DNA from: an uncultured Neomegalonema sp. | Lineage (GTDB): Bacteria > Pseudomonadota > Alphaproteobacteria > Rhodobacterales > Rhodobacteraceae | Length of the DNA stretch: 58,362 nt | Assembly (NCBI GenBank): GCA_937911325.1 | Contig: CALDSD010000048.1 | Coordinates: 1 to 58,362 of the forward strand | Reading direction: 5' to 3' | Shown: positions 58,142-58,362 of the stretch, piece after piece | Layout of the letters: every line of letters starts with the position of its first letter | Position numbering within the stretch: the first letter of the stretch is position 1 | The notes under the pieces: model-generated | Told to the model about the DNA's origin: nothing | Seen by the model: only the letters and a program-made list of their open reading frames with translations | Database searches by the model: none | Translations under genes and position numbers: made by a program

Positions 58142-58362
58142 ATGATGACCTATCGCCGACAGTTCGGTTTTTCCCTGCTAGAAATGATGGTCGCCGTGGC
58201 CATCCTCGGTTTGGCTTTGGGCGCGCTCTACCAGGCAGCCTCCGGAGCGACCAGGAATGTACGCACCGATGCGCGATACGCCTACGCCGTAGAGCTATCG
58301 CGCACTCTGCTTGCAGACAACAGTGTTGTTCCTCTAGGCGGGTATAGAAATAGCGGCGAAAC
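58142..58362 (+). CDS. gspI: Type II secretion pseudopilin gspI, N-terminal part (runs off the window)
   Basis: At least 73 residues. The class III prepilin leader is MMTYRRQFG followed by FSLLEMMVAVAILGLALGAL: the cleavage site G|F, the glutamate at mature +5 and the hydrophobic helix are all visible. YAVELSRTLLADN in the next segment is typical of GspI. The start is the ATG at 58142 or 58145, or a GTG at 58139. It would act in the type II secretion pseudopilus. The rest of the operon is beyond the window. Confidence 0.85.
   Translation, partial: MMTYRRQFGFSLLEMMVAVAILGLALGALYQAASGATRNVRTDARYAYAVELSRTLLADNSVVPLGGYRNSGE

Overview
The window is GC-rich and densely coding, and carries an alphaproteobacterial gene set. 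The gene neighbourhoods are an isc/suf cluster run by an Rrf2 regulator, leuA next to mreBCD-mrdA-rodA, a cysS-cimA-squalene/phytoene-synthase-like operon, a CtrA-type TTAA-N7-TTAA box, DUF502 and DUF2237 proteins, and two separate valine/acyl-CoA modules. Together they point to Rhodobacterales or a close relative such as the Hyphomonadaceae. No rRNA, tRNA, CRISPR array, transposase, integrase or phage gene was seen. Almost everything is chromosomal housekeeping.

Layout, left to right. Positions 1-8800 hold a Fe-S cluster assembly operon: the end of an IscR-like regulator, a NifS/IscS-type desulfurase, sufB, a small unknown, sufC, sufD, two tandem YIP1-type membrane proteins, sufS and a coupled SDR. 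Positions 8800-18800 hold mixed metabolic genes: DUF2237, a SYLF lipid-binding protein, a 3-hydroxyisobutyrate-type dehydrogenase, penicillin acylase, GNAT, a HisC-like aminotransferase, a PQQ sugar dehydrogenase, a soluble CBS-type histidine kinase and hemB. Positions 18900-26000 hold a small secreted protein behind a CtrA box, an isobutyryl-CoA dehydrogenase plus hydroxyisobutyryl-CoA hydrolase pair (valine breakdown), and mfd. Positions 26000-33000 hold a DsbA/FrnE-like protein, an acyl-CoA synthetase, an AMACR-like protein, an exported DsrE-like protein, a candidate minus-strand small RNA and an oligopeptide-binding protein. Positions 33000-44100 hold DUF502, a GhrA-like dehydrogenase, the cell-shape operon mreBCD-mrdA-rodA read leftwards, a cupin, leuA with an attenuator-like leader, and a ten-repeat MORN protein. 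Positions 44300-57400 hold nadE, cydAB, gltX, a YihY-family protein, the coupled cysS-unknown-cimA-NDUFAF6-like operon, a methyltransferase and an ATP-grasp-like protein.

The last 430 bases do not fit. The 3' part of trmFO, read leftwards, abuts the 3' part of a type II secretion gspH, read rightwards, and gspI follows. Both genes lose their 5' ends at the same spot near 57930. This is either a real rearrangement or, given how close it is to the window end, an assembly chimera.

The less expected signals are a leucine-rich 13-codon leader with two mutually exclusive hairpins before leuA, an orphan minus-strand intrinsic terminator implying an unannotated sRNA near 31000, a perfect CtrA-type site at 18906, the YIP1 pair and SDR inside the SUF operon, and a drift in base composition in the 3' third of cysS. 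I did not find a clearly novel multi-gene defence or mobile system.
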